NCBI GenBank assembly: GCA_029986255.1
Contig: DALTYD010000014.1
Location: 1 to 22,348, forward strand
Direction: 5' to 3'
Source: Methanocorpusculum sp.
Lineage (GTDB): Archaea; Halobacteriota; Methanomicrobia; Methanomicrobiales; Methanocorpusculaceae
Length of the DNA stretch: 22,348 bases
The position numbers and the translations under genes were made by a program. Below the pieces are notes generated by a model. The model did no database searches and was not told where the DNA came from. It saw only the letters and a program-made list of their open reading frames with translations. Shown here piece after piece: positions 1-8,127 of the stretch; the first letter of the stretch is position 1, and each line of letters opens with the position of its first letter.

Positions 1-2
1 CA

Positions 3-50
3 GGGGCAATCGAAACGCTGAATATCCTTAAAAATCAATATGAATTCTGA
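3..50 (+). CDS. 3' end of a gene entering from the left edge (partial)
   Basis: Reading from base 3 gives fifteen residues, GAIETLNILKNQYEF, and then a TGA stop at 48-50. It could be the C-terminus of a gene that begins outside the window. The piece is too short to assign a family and an open frame this short can occur by chance. No terminator-like structure is obvious behind it. Confidence 0.25.
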   Translation, partial: GAIETLNILKNQYEF

Positions 51-510
51 ATGTGGAACATCTGAGAGGGGAGCATTGGCTCATCATCACTTTGCTTTGT
101 GCTTCAATCAGCATTTATGCAATAAAACTTCTCATATTAGGCGACATTGGAAAGAGCAACACACTTTCTTATATCTTTAACAGCTTTGAAACCCTATATT
201 GATGGATCAAAATCTATATCCAAACTTTTTTAGGATCTCTCTCATCTGGGTGAAGAATTATCTGGTCGCAGTAGTATTGCCTCTCTTCCCGCAACTGATA
301 TATGCCCATCTGAGGGGATATGTAAATCGTGTGTACCGTCAGCTTACTCTTGTCTGGCTGGTTCATATGGAGTACCTTGCAGCAAACTATCCTTATCTGT
401 TATCACTGTCCCTTCGCAAAAGTCTATTCAACATTCATTGCGATATTGTAGTGCGAGAGTAATATTGTGGTAGTTCGCATTTATTTTGTTGGAATATCCA
501 TTTTAAAAAT
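51..510. other. Gene-poor stretch, no supported gene
   Basis: This 460-nt stretch lies between the left-edge fragment and the end of the minus-strand operon. Several overlapping frames are open here: an 87-residue plus-strand frame at 199-462 and a 50-residue minus-strand frame at 366-214. None has a recognisable motif or a convincing ribosome binding site. It may be the remains of an old gene, but the sequence alone does not show on which strand. Confidence 0.4.
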
Positions 511-1503
511 TTAGGAGCGCCTCATTTCTCCACAAAGTAGAGATATAAATGCGTTCATCTGTAAATATTCATTTGAACCAGTACGGACTGCGAGATCAGC
601 ATTCGACAGTAACAGTGCAATATCTGGCGTCATATTAGATCGAAGTGCCTCATGAAGAAGACAGAGCACCATTTGTCCAGACAGACCATACTCGATCATC
701 AGGTTTTCAGATATTTTTCGTGCTTTCGCCTCATCACCACGCCAACACGCCTCGACTGCTGCACATGCTAGCTTTCCTGTTTCTGTATAAGCTAATTCCA
801 TCAAATCTGTGAATCCATGCAATGCTATTAATTCTAACCAGACCAGAGCACGACGGAGATCGCCTTCGGCACTGAGGATCAGCATCTCTAGTTTTTCCTT
901 GGATATTATCGTAGACATCCCTTCAAGAGTTAAAATATTCCAAAGATATTCTCGCATAAGGTCCTTTGTGATAGGAAATAAATAGAGTGGCACACATCGC
1001 GAACGAATTGGATCAATGAGAGAACTCATCGAGTTCGTCACAAAGACGAATCGACACGTACGACTATACTGCTCCATAATCCTCCGAAGAGCTGCCTGTG
1101 CATCTTTTGGGAGCTCGCTCGCTCCATCAAAGATAATCAAACGAAACGCGGCAGAAAGAGGTTTGAGAGATGCATGCCATTTAACAATGTACTTAAAGTT
1201 TGAAAGAACTGATTTGTTCTTTTGATACAGTGAGGAAAAACGATCATTCTCGGCAAAGTAGGTGTTTCCTTGGGAAAACATAATAGAAACTGGAAAAATA
1301 GTAGTGTTTTCTGTTACTGAATCTGAGTAAAATTCCCTTGCAAATGCCTCAAGACAAGTAGATTTTCCACAGCCGGATCTTCCAATAATCATGAGGTGTG
1401 GAAGATTTGCACATGCAGAGTAGGCTTTTAGATGACGAACAGCAGACTCTTGTCCTATGATCTCATCAAAGGTTTTTGGGCGGTATTTTTCAATCCAGAG
1501 CAT
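511..1503 (-). CDS. Replication factor C small-subunit paralogue (AAA+ clamp-loader subunit) with degenerate Walker B
   Basis: RFC loads the PCNA sliding clamp on DNA. The 330-residue product opens with the RFC signature LWIEKYRPKTFDEIIGQ (2-18), has a Walker A variant GRSGCGKS at 41-48, a segment typical of this paralogue (MFSQGN, about 75-80), DAQAALRRIME at 134-144 and the SRC arginine-finger motif at 168-170. The usual DEAD Walker B box is replaced by DGAS (126-129), so the catalytic glutamate is missing. This suggests a subunit that binds ATP but hydrolyses it poorly, comparable to the second small RFC subunit of Methanosarcina-type clamp loaders. ATG at 1503 is preferred because it starts exactly at the family N-terminus. 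An upstream in-frame start at 1557 would extend far into the preceding gene. The chosen start overlaps that gene by 14 nt. It is the last gene of the operon. Confidence 0.85.
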   Translation of the reverse strand: MLWIEKYRPKTFDEIIGQESAVRHLKAYSACANLPHLMIIGRSGCGKSTCLEAFAREFYSDSVTENTTIFPVSIMFSQGNTYFAENDRFSSLYQKNKSVLSNFKYIVKWHASLKPLSAAFRLIIFDGASELPKDAQAALRRIMEQYSRTCRFVFVTNSMSSLIDPIRSRCVPLYLFPITKDLMREYLWNILTLEGMSTIISKEKLEMLILSAEGDLRRALVWLELIALHGFTDLMELAYTETGKLACAAVEACWRGDEAKARKISENLMIEYGLSGQMVLCLLHEALRSNMTPDIALLLSNADLAVRTGSNEYLQMNAFISLLCGEMRRS

Positions 1504-2230
1504 GCATAAGGTTCTCCGAAATGGTATCAATAGCTCCGCTAAGGAAATACTTTCCATTAAAAAATGTGGGCATTTCTAGTGTTTTTCCAGAAGTTCGAAG
1601 GTTTCGGCACTCTCTAGCAATGTTGGTTAGAGCACGGGTAACCTCATCGATAATTGGAATGGTTGCAGCCTTGGAAGTACGATCAAGGGGATTGAGATCA
1701 ACAGTGATGACGATCTTTCCCATAGTCACTAATGCTTCGCAGCGATCTCCATCTTCCAGTGGAACAAGAACGACATCAGCCAATCCAATGCCATCCGGCC
1801 GACAGAGACCACGATCATGAGGGAGTGGGATGCATCGCTTAACCGGCCCAGTCGAGACGATAACACCTGCATTCACTAGTACAGCAGTTACTTTTTTAAT
1901 ACGTTCTGCAGTGCGATGGAAAAGATTAACCTCAACCTCACAATTTGCAGCTTTTTGGAGTTCGGCAATCGCCTTTGCTGCGAGGGCAGCAGTGTTGCCA
2001 TTGATTGAAAGAACTGGGTGTTTTGCTGCAAGCAAAACTTGAGCAGCAAGTTTTTCTGCTTCGAGTGCAGTTGTTGATGTTTTCTCTCCAATGAGGTAGT
2101 CAAAGGCTTCCCCACGACCGTGCGATGTAAGACCCTCCAGGGATACAACCCCTGCAAGGGCATAATCAGCAAGTTGTTTTCGTGTAATAAGCGATTGATA
2201 TCGAGGATGACTTTTTGGAACATCAGACAT
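1490..2230 (-). CDS. 4-phosphopantoate--beta-alanine ligase (archaeal phosphopantothenate synthetase)
   Basis: This enzyme joins 4-phosphopantoate to beta-alanine with ATP, giving 4'-phosphopantothenate. It replaces bacterial PanC plus CoaA in most archaea. The 246-residue product resembles the COG1701 family throughout: an N-terminal HPRYQSLITRKQL region, then GLTSHGRGEAFDYLIGE (about 33-49), SINGNTAALAA (about 75-85), EVNLFHRTAERI (about 98-110), and the C-terminal VDLNPLDRTSKAATIPIIDE segment. Length is normal for the family. It starts one base after the pantoate kinase gene ends, and its 3' end overlaps the RFC-like gene, so translation is probably coupled. The two adjacent enzymes catalyse consecutive steps. 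Confidence 0.93.
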   Translation of the reverse strand: MSDVPKSHPRYQSLITRKQLADYALAGVVSLEGLTSHGRGEAFDYLIGEKTSTTALEAEKLAAQVLLAAKHPVLSINGNTAALAAKAIAELQKAANCEVEVNLFHRTAERIKKVTAVLVNAGVIVSTGPVKRCIPLPHDRGLCRPDGIGLADVVLVPLEDGDRCEALVTMGKIVITVDLNPLDRTSKAATIPIIDEVTRALTNIARECRNLRTSGKTLEMPTFFNGKYFLSGAIDTISENLMHALD

Positions 2231-2231
2231 A

Positions 2232-3086
2232 TTATACCATCTCTAAGAGTTTTGGGCCGTGTTGGCAGATTTTTAGCGATACTGCGCTCCCAAATTGAGT
2301 GAGGATTTCACGTGCATCATCACCTGCTGCAAAAACACCACATCCAAGCATGGTCATGCTTGCAGGGATCCCTGCATCATCACATGCGGTAAGGATCGAG
2401 CGTATCACCTTGGGAATAAGACCGCTTTCTTCAGCAAATTCCCGTGAGTTTTCAATGAATTCATAAATATTTTTTGGAATATGGTGTGGAAATGCTTCAG
2501 AAACGTTTTGCATCTGTTCAGTGGAATTGATAATTTTAGGCGTAAATATGGGTCCAAAGGTGATCGTGCAAATGTCAATATCATAGAACATTCTCACTGC
2601 AACTCCAGCAACACCGGGTGAAGTTCGGATGACAAGTCCACCACCTGCTGAGGCAGCAACGTCCCCAAGGCCAGTGTGATGATTTATTTCAAATGTATGG
2701 GCTTGCTCTACAATATCATACTCTGTAAAACCAAGATCATATACAGCGTTTGTTGCTGTGAGAGTAGCAAGAATTGCTGCGGCACTCATACCAAATCCAG
2801 CACCAATAGGGAGATCAGCCACAGTCTTCACGGAAGCAGAAACTCCGATAGTCTCAAGAATATCCTCAATGAGACTTGACGTATAATGGGTCAAGATGTT
2901 TCCAGAAGGAAGATGTTCGATGGTTACAATTGAAGTATGATCCGCAGGCATAACTGTGGCGGTAACACCATGATCGATAACTATTCCAGCACCGCAGCTT
3001 CCAGTTGTACGAGGGGTAGCCCCATCAATGCGCATGAAATAGCCTGAGATATGGCCAGGGGCAAATGCTATAGCAGTTCGTTCCAT
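2232..3086 (-). CDS. Pantoate kinase (archaeal GHMP kinase)
   Basis: Phosphorylates pantoate to 4-phosphopantoate with ATP, the first step of the archaeal CoA branch. The 284-residue product belongs to the GHMP kinase superfamily. The N-terminal AFAPGHISGYF (8-18) is typical of the COG1829 pantoate-kinase group, and the glycine-rich ATP loop PIGAGFGMSAAAILA sits at 93-107. A GLGD segment and a C-terminal GCGVFAAGDD motif fit the third GHMP motif. The start overlaps the end of coaBC by 19 nt, and the ligase that uses its product follows directly, which supports the pathway assignment. Confidence 0.93.
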   Translation of the reverse strand: MERTAIAFAPGHISGYFMRIDGATPRTTGSCGAGIVIDHGVTATVMPADHTSIVTIEHLPSGNILTHYTSSLIEDILETIGVSASVKTVADLPIGAGFGMSAAAILATLTATNAVYDLGFTEYDIVEQAHTFEINHHTGLGDVAASAGGGLVIRTSPGVAGVAVRMFYDIDICTITFGPIFTPKIINSTEQMQNVSEAFPHHIPKNIYEFIENSREFAEESGLIPKVIRSILTACDDAGIPASMTMLGCGVFAAGDDAREILTQFGSAVSLKICQHGPKLLEMV

Positions 3087-4213
3087 AGTTCCCTTGCGAT
3101 TTCAGATTTTGTTCCTGATACAATTCTACTGTAAGATTTTTTCATGAGTCGATAAATTCCCTCTTTCGCTCCCATAACATCAGGACTGTTTGCGGCAACA
3201 AGGACGACATCCTCCTCTTTGAGGAGTTTTTCTGCCTCAACTTCCGCATTAGGATCCTGTTTAAAGCCAACAATTTTAATTCCTTTTCCATATAGTTGGG
3301 TGATGAGTTTTGGTAAGGGATCAAGAGTGATAGTACATGGGTTTCCGCTTGGAATTTTTCCAGTTATTCGTTTTGGTGCAAAATCAGAAATTGCCGCTGC
3401 ACTGATGTAGATATCTGGTTTGAAGTACTCAACCTCTTGAAGGATCACATCCTGCATATCCGCAGCGGAGCTGATATTAATGTTCCGAGCAGCGGGGACT
3501 ACACCGTGCACATCAGTGTTGGAAACAACGGTGACATCTGCCCCACGGCGGAATGCTTCCATAGCAAGCTCTCTACCCATGCAACCACTGGCTCGAGTGG
3601 TGAGAATTCGAATGTCATCTAGTTCTTCACGGCAAGAACCACTTGTGATGAGCACGTGGCATCCCGCCAGGGTTTTCTCAGATAGTTCCCGTTCAACATA
3701 AAGGCATATCGTATCGATGTCGGAAATTTTTGCTTTTTCTTCTTCTATTCGTGGAGGTACAACTGTGATATTTATGGTACGAAGAGTTTCCAGATTTTTG
3801 ACAACTATCGGATGGCGATACATGGATTCATGCATGGCTGGAACAAGGATGACTGGCATTCCACGTCCAATGGCAGTAGTTGCAAAGGTGGTGACAATGG
3901 TATCGTCAATACCCTGAGCTATTTTTCCGATGGTGTTTGCAGTTGCCGGGGCAATTAAGAGCAGATCGGCGATTCCTTCCTCACCACAGTAGAGAACATG
4001 TTCAACCATTCCAGTTATTTTTGTGATGACTGGTTTGGCACAGGCGTAGGTAAGGGCGTCGGGATGGATGATGCCGCAAGCAGAAGGACTGAGAATGCCA
4101 GTGACTACTGCGCCACGACGTCGTAGTTCATGTACCAGTTTTATAGTCTCCACGGCGGCGATACTTCCTGTGACTGCCAGTATAATATGTTTGTGTTCTA
4201 GCGTCGATCTCAT
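3068..4213 (-). CDS. coaBC: Bifunctional phosphopantothenoylcysteine decarboxylase / phosphopantothenate-cysteine ligase
   Basis: CoaBC adds cysteine to 4'-phosphopantothenate and decarboxylates the product to 4'-phosphopantetheine. The first half (about 8-180) is the flavin-dependent CoaC domain: AVTGSIAAVETIKLVHEL (13-30), the candidate active-site His72 in EHVLY, the PASANT-type motif APATANT at 88-94, and the PAMHESMY segment at 125-132. The second half is the CoaB ligase: VLITSGSCREELDDIRILT (from about 186), GCMGRELA, the central KPDIYISAAAISDF, and a lysine-rich C-terminus. Length of 381 residues is slightly shorter than many CoaBC proteins but both domains appear complete. It overlaps the preceding taw2 gene by four bases (ATGA type). 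Confidence 0.93.
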   Translation of the reverse strand: MRSTLEHKHIILAVTGSIAAVETIKLVHELRRRGAVVTGILSPSACGIIHPDALTYACAKPVITKITGMVEHVLYCGEEGIADLLLIAPATANTIGKIAQGIDDTIVTTFATTAIGRGMPVILVPAMHESMYRHPIVVKNLETLRTINITVVPPRIEEEKAKISDIDTICLYVERELSEKTLAGCHVLITSGSCREELDDIRILTTRASGCMGRELAMEAFRRGADVTVVSNTDVHGVVPAARNINISSAADMQDVILQEVEYFKPDIYISAAAISDFAPKRITGKIPSGNPCTITLDPLPKLITQLYGKGIKIVGFKQDPNAEVEAEKLLKEEDVVLVAANSPDVMGAKEGIYRLMKKSYSRIVSGTKSEIARELWNELL

Positions 4214-5079
4214 CTAAGTTCTATGTCCCATACGCAGTGCCAGATGTGGCTAGCATATTTCTTTACTTTATATTCGCCGAGAGAATACCTAAAACCTGCT
4301 CTTTGAAGAGTTGTTGTAATATCTCTTGCAAGATCACCAATGCCATGGATGTGAAGAACAGTACCTGGTTCTACATGATCAAGAGCAGTAGGAAGGAAGT
4401 CGATCGCATTGAAATGTCCCATGATAATGCGGTTGTAGATTCCTGAAAGGCGAGTACGACAGTCTCCACAGTCTATGTTGATGGAAGCTGTAACAGCGTT
4501 ATTTTCAGCATTTTTCTGCAGATATATACAAGATTCAGGATTAATCTCTATTGCATGGACGTATGCTCCTGCAATGGCAGCAGAGAGGGTGAAGTAACCG
4601 ATACCTGCGAACATATCGGCTACATATTCACCTGGTCTAATGAGATTTCTAATTCTCTGTTTTTCACGTCTATTCCCCTGGGAAAACATGATTTTTGCAG
4701 GATTAAGAGTATAACTGATGCCTGTTTCTCGGAATGTGACATCATGAGGGGTTCCAAAAAGGACAGTGACGTCAGGTAATCGCATGACACCATTATGGCC
4801 ATTGAGGTGTAAAATGCAGGTAGGTTGTTCCCACTTAATAATGGTTTCGAGTTGTTCTCTAGTTGGAGCTTCACCATGGAGAAGAAGGGTATCTCCAAGT
4901 CGCTGATAGCCTGGTCCAGAGTAGGGCTTCCTTTTTGGAAGATCAAGATCATAAGAAAAACCAGATCGAACTGGGACGTAGGCGTCATCTCCAGAGCAAT
5001 AAGGCCTTCTGGTTTGATCAACCCATAGATCTGATCTACATTGTAATAACTGATTTTTTTGAATTATTCGAACTTTCAT
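4210..5079 (-). CDS. taw2: tRNA wybutosine-synthesis protein Taw2 (aminocarboxypropyltransferase, Trm5/Tyw2 family)
   Basis: Archaeal Taw2 transfers the 3-amino-3-carboxypropyl group of S-adenosylmethionine onto the tricyclic wyosine base at position 37 of tRNA-Phe. The 289-residue product has the family hallmark NPAKIMFSQGN (126-136) followed by REKQRI, the Rossmann motif DMFAGIGYFTLS (155-166), acidic AIEINPES and a MGHFNAIDFLPTAL segment. The GYF rather than GPF after the glycine motif, and MGHF in place of the Trm5 NPP-type motif, favour Taw2 over the related Trm5 methyltransferase. I am less sure of that subfamily choice than of the fold. The first 44 nt overlap nmd3, an unusually long overlap. 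Confidence 0.82.
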   Translation of the reverse strand: MKVRIIQKNQLLQCRSDLWVDQTRRPYCSGDDAYVPVRSGFSYDLDLPKRKPYSGPGYQRLGDTLLLHGEAPTREQLETIIKWEQPTCILHLNGHNGVMRLPDVTVLFGTPHDVTFRETGISYTLNPAKIMFSQGNRREKQRIRNLIRPGEYVADMFAGIGYFTLSAAIAGAYVHAIEINPESCIYLQKNAENNAVTASINIDCGDCRTRLSGIYNRIIMGHFNAIDFLPTALDHVEPGTVLHIHGIGDLARDITTTLQRAGFRYSLGEYKVKKYASHIWHCVWDIELR

Positions 5080-6124
5080 CGGTTTTTCCTATTGGAATAA
5101 TAGTTTCATGATCCCGGACAATGAGGAGATTATTTCCTATGTCTGCTTTTATCCATTCGTAGTCGGGAATTTCGCAGACTTCTTGAGTTTCAGGATCGAG
5201 TATGCCAAAAGCGCCTGCATCATGGTAAATAATTATGGCTGATTCAGCTGTACAGATGTTTGCTATGCAAACATCTCTATTTTCTCCCCTGATGTTTCGA
5301 GATTGACCAGTTGTGAGATCTTGAACGAAGAGTCTGTCTTTGGACTGATGAAGAATGCGGAAATAATTACCGTCATGCCTAATGATATCTCCACGGATAA
5401 ATCGAGGAAGACGAATGGAGTAAGTCACGCGGTAGAGTTTGACACCAGCTTTTTCTCCGACGAGCTTGGGATGGGTCGTGACGGTTCCATCAAGGGCTCG
5501 ACAAATATCGTGGGAGATTGCACTACCGAGAACCTGAGAGCTGAAGATGATGTCAATACCATCTTTCAGTTCATCGATATCAGCAACAAATGAAAGGCGA
5601 TCTCCGGCGGTCTGGAGCTGCTTTTCTATTTGATAGGCGATATCTACTGCGCGTTTGAGTTCAAATGGGGTTGGTTTTCTTCCAGTGCCACGAATCTGAA
5701 TGATACCTTCATAGTAATTTCCAGAAATACGGCAACAACGATCGCATTGTTCGTGCACCCAAATGATTTTAACTTGTTGGGTGGTTTCAAGGAGAATCCC
5801 ATCGAATGTTCCAGAAATCATGACGGTTGCAATGGAACGGTTTATACTAATATCTCCGATATGAATGTCTTTTTGGATATTGATTATGTCTTTATGAATA
5901 AATATTGCAGCATCAACAAGATTGTTTGCCAGTTCCTCTCGTTCAATGGGACAATCGCTCCAGATGCCGGATGTTTTGATGGAACCACACGTGGGACAAA
6001 GGATACACTGAATACATGGCTGGATAGTAACCCATGTGAAATTTTTAATCCGGCAATTCCCACAAAGATTACCGTTTTTTCTTGATTTTCCGCATTTTGG
6101 GCAGAATCCTGCGGTGAGTTTCAT
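5036..6124 (-). CDS. nmd3: Archaeal NMD3-like protein with two N-terminal zinc fingers
   Basis: Eukaryotic NMD3 is the adaptor for export of the large ribosomal subunit. Archaea have shorter homologues thought to act in large-subunit maturation or ribosome binding. The 362-residue product has eight cysteines in four pairs at 8/11, 21/24, 37/40 and 43/46, consistent with two treble-clef zinc sites. The middle contains the family segment IQIRGTGRKPTPFELKRA (about 147-164) and FVADIDELKDGIDIIFSS. The C-terminal part is beta-rich with a polar Ser/Asn/Lys tail. It starts two bases after the DUF424 gene and overlaps taw2 at its 3' end. Confidence 0.85.
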   Translation of the reverse strand: MKLTAGFCPKCGKSRKNGNLCGNCRIKNFTWVTIQPCIQCILCPTCGSIKTSGIWSDCPIEREELANNLVDAAIFIHKDIINIQKDIHIGDISINRSIATVMISGTFDGILLETTQQVKIIWVHEQCDRCCRISGNYYEGIIQIRGTGRKPTPFELKRAVDIAYQIEKQLQTAGDRLSFVADIDELKDGIDIIFSSQVLGSAISHDICRALDGTVTTHPKLVGEKAGVKLYRVTYSIRLPRFIRGDIIRHDGNYFRILHQSKDRLFVQDLTTGQSRNIRGENRDVCIANICTAESAIIIYHDAGAFGILDPETQEVCEIPDYEWIKADIGNNLLIVRDHETIIPIGKTDESSNNSKKSVITM

Positions 6125-6126
6125 AT

Positions 6127-6420
6127 TCAGATCCCATAGATTTGTGCGTGTGGAATGTCTCCTATCATGATGCAGGACGTATTATCAATGATTCCTGCAG
6201 ACATAGCGAGATCACAAACGCGTTTTCCAATGATGTTTGCATTGACTGATGTAGTGAGGACAGTAAGGACTTCTGTTTCATCTGCGAGTTGCTCTCCATA
6301 GAATGCAGGGTCGATGATAATATCACAGGTTGGGCTACTGAGAGTGATATTAAGAAGCTCGCGATCGCAGACGGCAATAACTTCTCCTTGACCAGGGATA
6401 TTATGTATTTTAAGATACAT
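6127..6420 (-). CDS. DUF424 family archaeal protein
   Basis: A 97-residue protein matching the archaeal DUF424 (COG2412) pattern: YLKIHNIPGQGEVIAVCDRELL at the N-terminus, then a central DPAFYGEQL region, NANIIGKRVCDLAMSAGII and a C-terminal IGDIPHAQIYGI. The biochemical function of the family is not established. It repeatedly occurs next to translation genes in archaea, which fits its position directly before nmd3. ATG at 6420 is preferred over an in-frame TTG at 6426 because the family N-terminus begins at that ATG. It is the first gene of the operon, with a TATA-like box about 32 nt upstream. Confidence 0.8.
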   Translation of the reverse strand: MYLKIHNIPGQGEVIAVCDRELLNITLSSPTCDIIIDPAFYGEQLADETEVLTVLTTSVNANIIGKRVCDLAMSAGIIDNTSCIMIGDIPHAQIYGI

Positions 6421-6732
6421 GTGCAAGAGTAGTATTGGCTCTAGTGGGTAATATAGACTCAGTTCATAGAATATTTTGAGGAAGCAAGAGATCTTAGGTA
6501 AGTGCTGCTAGTTTCACCATCTGTGATGTATTGATTTATCGATGTTATATAGTTCGTGCATCCGAATTATACTCCCTTCTTTAGTTGTGGAAAAACTACA
6601 TAAGTAAAAAAAATTATTCTACTTCTTTCAGGAAAAAAATCAAGAATGAATGAATGAATGAATAAATAAATTTTGTGAAATAAGATATAACTTATGGTAT
6701 ACGCTGCATACCAAACATGAGAAATAAGGATA
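6421..6732. other. Intergenic spacer with GAAT microsatellite
   Basis: Spacer of 312 nt between the coiled-coil gene and the operon head. The left part is A/T-rich. It includes a tetranucleotide run of nearly five GAAT units from 6644, passing into AAAT units up to about 6671. No open frame of note and no clear RNA structure were seen. The repeat sits upstream of the operon promoter and downstream (about 60 nt before) of nothing coding on the plus strand. Confidence 0.4.
6449..6456 (-). promoter_or_regulatory. Probable Box A (TATA) of the DUF424-nmd3-taw2-CoA operon
   Basis: On the minus strand this reads CTATATTA, centred about 32 nt upstream of the DUF424 ATG at 6420. That spacing puts transcription start close to the start codon, giving a very short leader or leaderless mRNA. 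No ribosome binding site is evident in the gap, which fits. Assignment is by position and A/T content only. Confidence 0.45.
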
Positions 6733-7614
6733 TTAGATAAGCTTTGACCGCTGTAGCTTTAACAGATCCTCCGTCGTCAGCTTCTCGCCACTCTTAAAAG
6801 CATTAAAGATGCTCTCTGCCTCCTTGCGTGCTGACTTGTTTTCCTTGATGGCCTTGACCTTTTTTTGCTTTGTGCGCAAGCCCGTCAAGACTTTATCGTA
6901 GTCTCGAAGGTTTTTCTGGCATTCAAGAAACGCTTTATGTTCTGCATCTGCCGTTTCCTGAGCTTCGACAAACTGTTTGTGTTTTGCATCTGCACCTTCC
7001 CGTGATTTATCAGCTTTTCGATAACACTCAACCATTAGGTCATGATGTTTTTGGGCAAGTTCAGCCTTTTCAGTTACATCTGCATGGAGGGCAGATGCTT
7101 GCTTTCGGAGCTCACGAGCTTCAATAAGGCGACTGCGAACTTCCTTGTTTTGTTCGTGCTCTATTTCCTGCTCTTTAACCTCAGAACGGAGCTGCTTGAT
7201 TCTGTCAACAAGTTCACGTTCCTTTTCCGTTGTCATGACCTCTGTCTGCTGCCTCTCTTCCAAAGATTCAATCTGACGGAGGATATCCTTTATGGAGGCC
7301 TTTTTCTCATGATTTGCAGCGGTTGTGCCAGAACCAGCATCACCTCTGAGCGCGTCAATCTCCTCAAATAGTGCATTTGCCTTGTCGTTTAACTCATTGC
7401 GCTGTTCTTTCAGAGTCTGAACGTCGTTGTTGTACTGATCACGAAGCTCTTTGTTCTTCTGTGCATCTTCAACATACTGACGGGTTGCAGTATTCAACTC
7501 GTTTCTTTCGCGAGCAAATTGACTTGCCTGCGCGTTTAACTCGTTTCGTTTTGCTTTGTGTTCTTCGGACTCTTCAAGGAGTGTTTTTCTTTTTTCGACA
7601 AGATCTTCGGTCAA
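6733..7614 (-). CDS. COG1340-type archaeal coiled-coil protein
   Basis: A 293-residue, highly charged protein that is almost entirely predicted coiled coil, rich in Lys, Glu, Gln and Arg. It opens LVEKRKTLLEESEEHKAKRN and carries repeated RNELN segments near residues 23, 38 and 72, then a break with glycines (about 94-98) before a second long helix. The C-terminus, RKEAESIFNAFKSGEKLTTEDLLKLQ, is the conserved end of the COG1340 family, found in many archaea and often mislabelled phosphoserine phosphatase. Function is unknown. SMC-like structural roles have been guessed. The start is a TTG at 7614, since no ATG or GTG lies near the conserved N-terminus. It stands alone between long spacers. 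Confidence 0.8.
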   Translation of the reverse strand: MTEDLVEKRKTLLEESEEHKAKRNELNAQASQFARERNELNTATRQYVEDAQKNKELRDQYNNDVQTLKEQRNELNDKANALFEEIDALRGDAGSGTTAANHEKKASIKDILRQIESLEERQQTEVMTTEKERELVDRIKQLRSEVKEQEIEHEQNKEVRSRLIEARELRKQASALHADVTEKAELAQKHHDLMVECYRKADKSREGADAKHKQFVEAQETADAEHKAFLECQKNLRDYDKVLTGLRTKQKKVKAIKENKSARKEAESIFNAFKSGEKLTTEDLLKLQRSKLI

Positions 7615-8127
7615 CGTTCTTACCTATCCTGATTAGTCGTCTGTCAGATTAGAATGTAAAAGGAAATAAGATAAAACCAGATATTAAATACAAAACTACA
7701 TGAAGAATGATACAAAAACGAATCTAAAATGTCAAGCAAACGAATGGTATTCAATCTCCTGTACTTTTTACTGTCTTCCTTTCACAATCTCTAAATTGCA
7801 GATATACGACTTTCCTATAATAAATGGTGATATGCTTATTTAAATATATCTGATACTCAATTCGTTTATTGACCATAAATAATCGTTGTCGAGAAAAAGT
7901 TAATTTACTAAGTATATGATATCTAGGGATCAAGAAAAATCAAAAAACATATTTAGAATTTATATGATTCTATATATATAATTTGAGTATCTATTCTTGT
8001 GTGAATATATTTGAGGAGATACTCTTGCCTTTTTTCTTGTAATTTCTAGAAATTTTGTTTGAAAGAGTTCTGAGGGTATGGTTATTATTATAAATTATGA
8101 TAAGTATATATTTATATTATAGTCGCC
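7615..8127. other. Long A/T-rich spacer with inverted repeats
   Basis: A 513-nt gap between ftsZ and the coiled-coil gene, both on the minus strand. It probably holds the ftsZ 3' end signals and the coiled-coil promoter. Visible structure: GAGTATCT at 7985-7992 paired with AGATACTC at 8017-8024, followed on the plus strand by a T-rich run, and a perfect 14-bp palindrome AATTTCTAGAAATT at 8041-8054. No gene is supported. A 60-residue minus-strand frame at 7751-7933 has no features of a real protein. Confidence 0.4.

Noticed and set aside
199..462. 87-residue plus-strand frame near the left end
   Set aside because: No motif or ribosome site; other frames of the same stretch, including a 50-residue minus-strand one, are equally open, so coding strand cannot be decided.
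1476..2302. Long plus-strand frames opposite the CoA operon
   Set aside because: They are antisense shadows of the well-supported phosphopantothenate synthetase and RFC-like genes.
6644..6671. GAAT microsatellite as a phase-variation switch
   Set aside because: It is in a spacer, over 220 nt upstream of the DUF424 start and beyond its likely Box A, so copy number changes would not alter a reading frame or promoter spacing.
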